A stretch of DNA of 37,158 nucleotides from a virus. Below are positions 37,116-37,158 of the stretch, piece after piece. Location: positions 1-37,158 of the IMG/VR virus record IMGVR_UViG_3300033145_001543; one strand, given 5' to 3'. Both the position numbers and the translations under genes were made by a program. The notes under the pieces were generated by a model, which worked only from the letters and a program-made list of their open reading frames with translations, was not told the DNA's origin and searched no databases. How positions within the stretch are numbered: the stretch's first letter is position 1; each line of letters starts with the position of its first letter.

Positions 37116-37158
37116 TCAACCCCCTCTCGCCAAGAACCCGGGAGAAAAAAAGCATGAC
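37116..37158. other. window end upstream of terS, possible packaging-end region
   Basis: Together with bases 1-36 this would form about 79 bases between HNH and terS if the ends join. It contains a run of seven A and GAGAGGGGG, the RBS of terS. In HK97-type phages the cos site often lies here. No cos motif could be identified directly and the two window ends do not share an obvious overlap. Confidence 0.4.

Noticed and set aside
1-37158. CRISPR array
   Set aside because: No regularly spaced direct repeats of 24-40 bases with unique spacers were seen; the iteron-like repeats are too short and close.

Overview
The window is, as far as the sequence shows, a complete temperate tailed phage genome in circular (non-integrated) form. 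It has HK97-type head and packaging genes, a lambda-like G/GT tail chaperone with a -1 frameshift site, a lysogeny switch, and a tyrosine integrase with its attP. The HNH gene at the left edge reads toward the right-edge terminase genes, the normal HNH-terS-terL order if the ends join. Only one att core is present, with phage genes on both sides, so this does not look like an integrated prophage with attL and attR. The host cannot be named. Base composition is moderately GC-rich by eye, Shine-Dalgarno sequences are strong (AGGAGG type), the att core is the 3' half of a tRNA-Glu(UUC), and one accessory protein carries a secretion signal.

Layout, read along the minus strand, which carries nearly everything. 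(1) Early region, about 9378 down to 37: cro-like repressor, small regulators, a RusA resolvase, many small zinc-ribbon proteins, a ParB-like protein, excisionase, integrase, a winged-helix replication-type protein with iteron-like repeats inside its gene, and HNH. (2) Across the ends into packaging and heads, 37115 to 29267: small and large terminase, portal, S49 prohead protease, a noncoding leader, major capsid. (3) Head decoration and connectors, tail terminator, tail tube, chaperones, tape measure and a run of unfamiliar tail-tip or fibre genes, 29172 to 13540. (4) An accessory cassette, 13393 to 11371, with its own consensus promoter and palindromic operator. (5) On the plus strand, 9537 to 11322: a LexA/CI-type cleavable repressor, an unknown small protein with its own promoter, and a dCTP deaminase. 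These are the genes expected to be on in a lysogen.

Most minus-strand genes overlap by ATGA, TGATG or TAATG junctions, so long coupled transcripts are likely. No endolysin was recognised.

Three observations deserve most attention. First, the whole attP (tRNA core plus two flanking sets of three TGCAC boxes at exact 10-bp period) lies inside the integrase coding sequence, in a long C-terminal extension. Integration must therefore change the integrase C-terminus and cut the early operon in two. Second, the gap before the capsid gene holds a promoter, four hairpins presenting the same CGGAGT loop on different stems, and a strong intrinsic terminator. This looks like a small RNA with the architecture of a CsrA/RsmA-binding sponge. 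Third, iteron-like repeats lie inside the putative replication gene.
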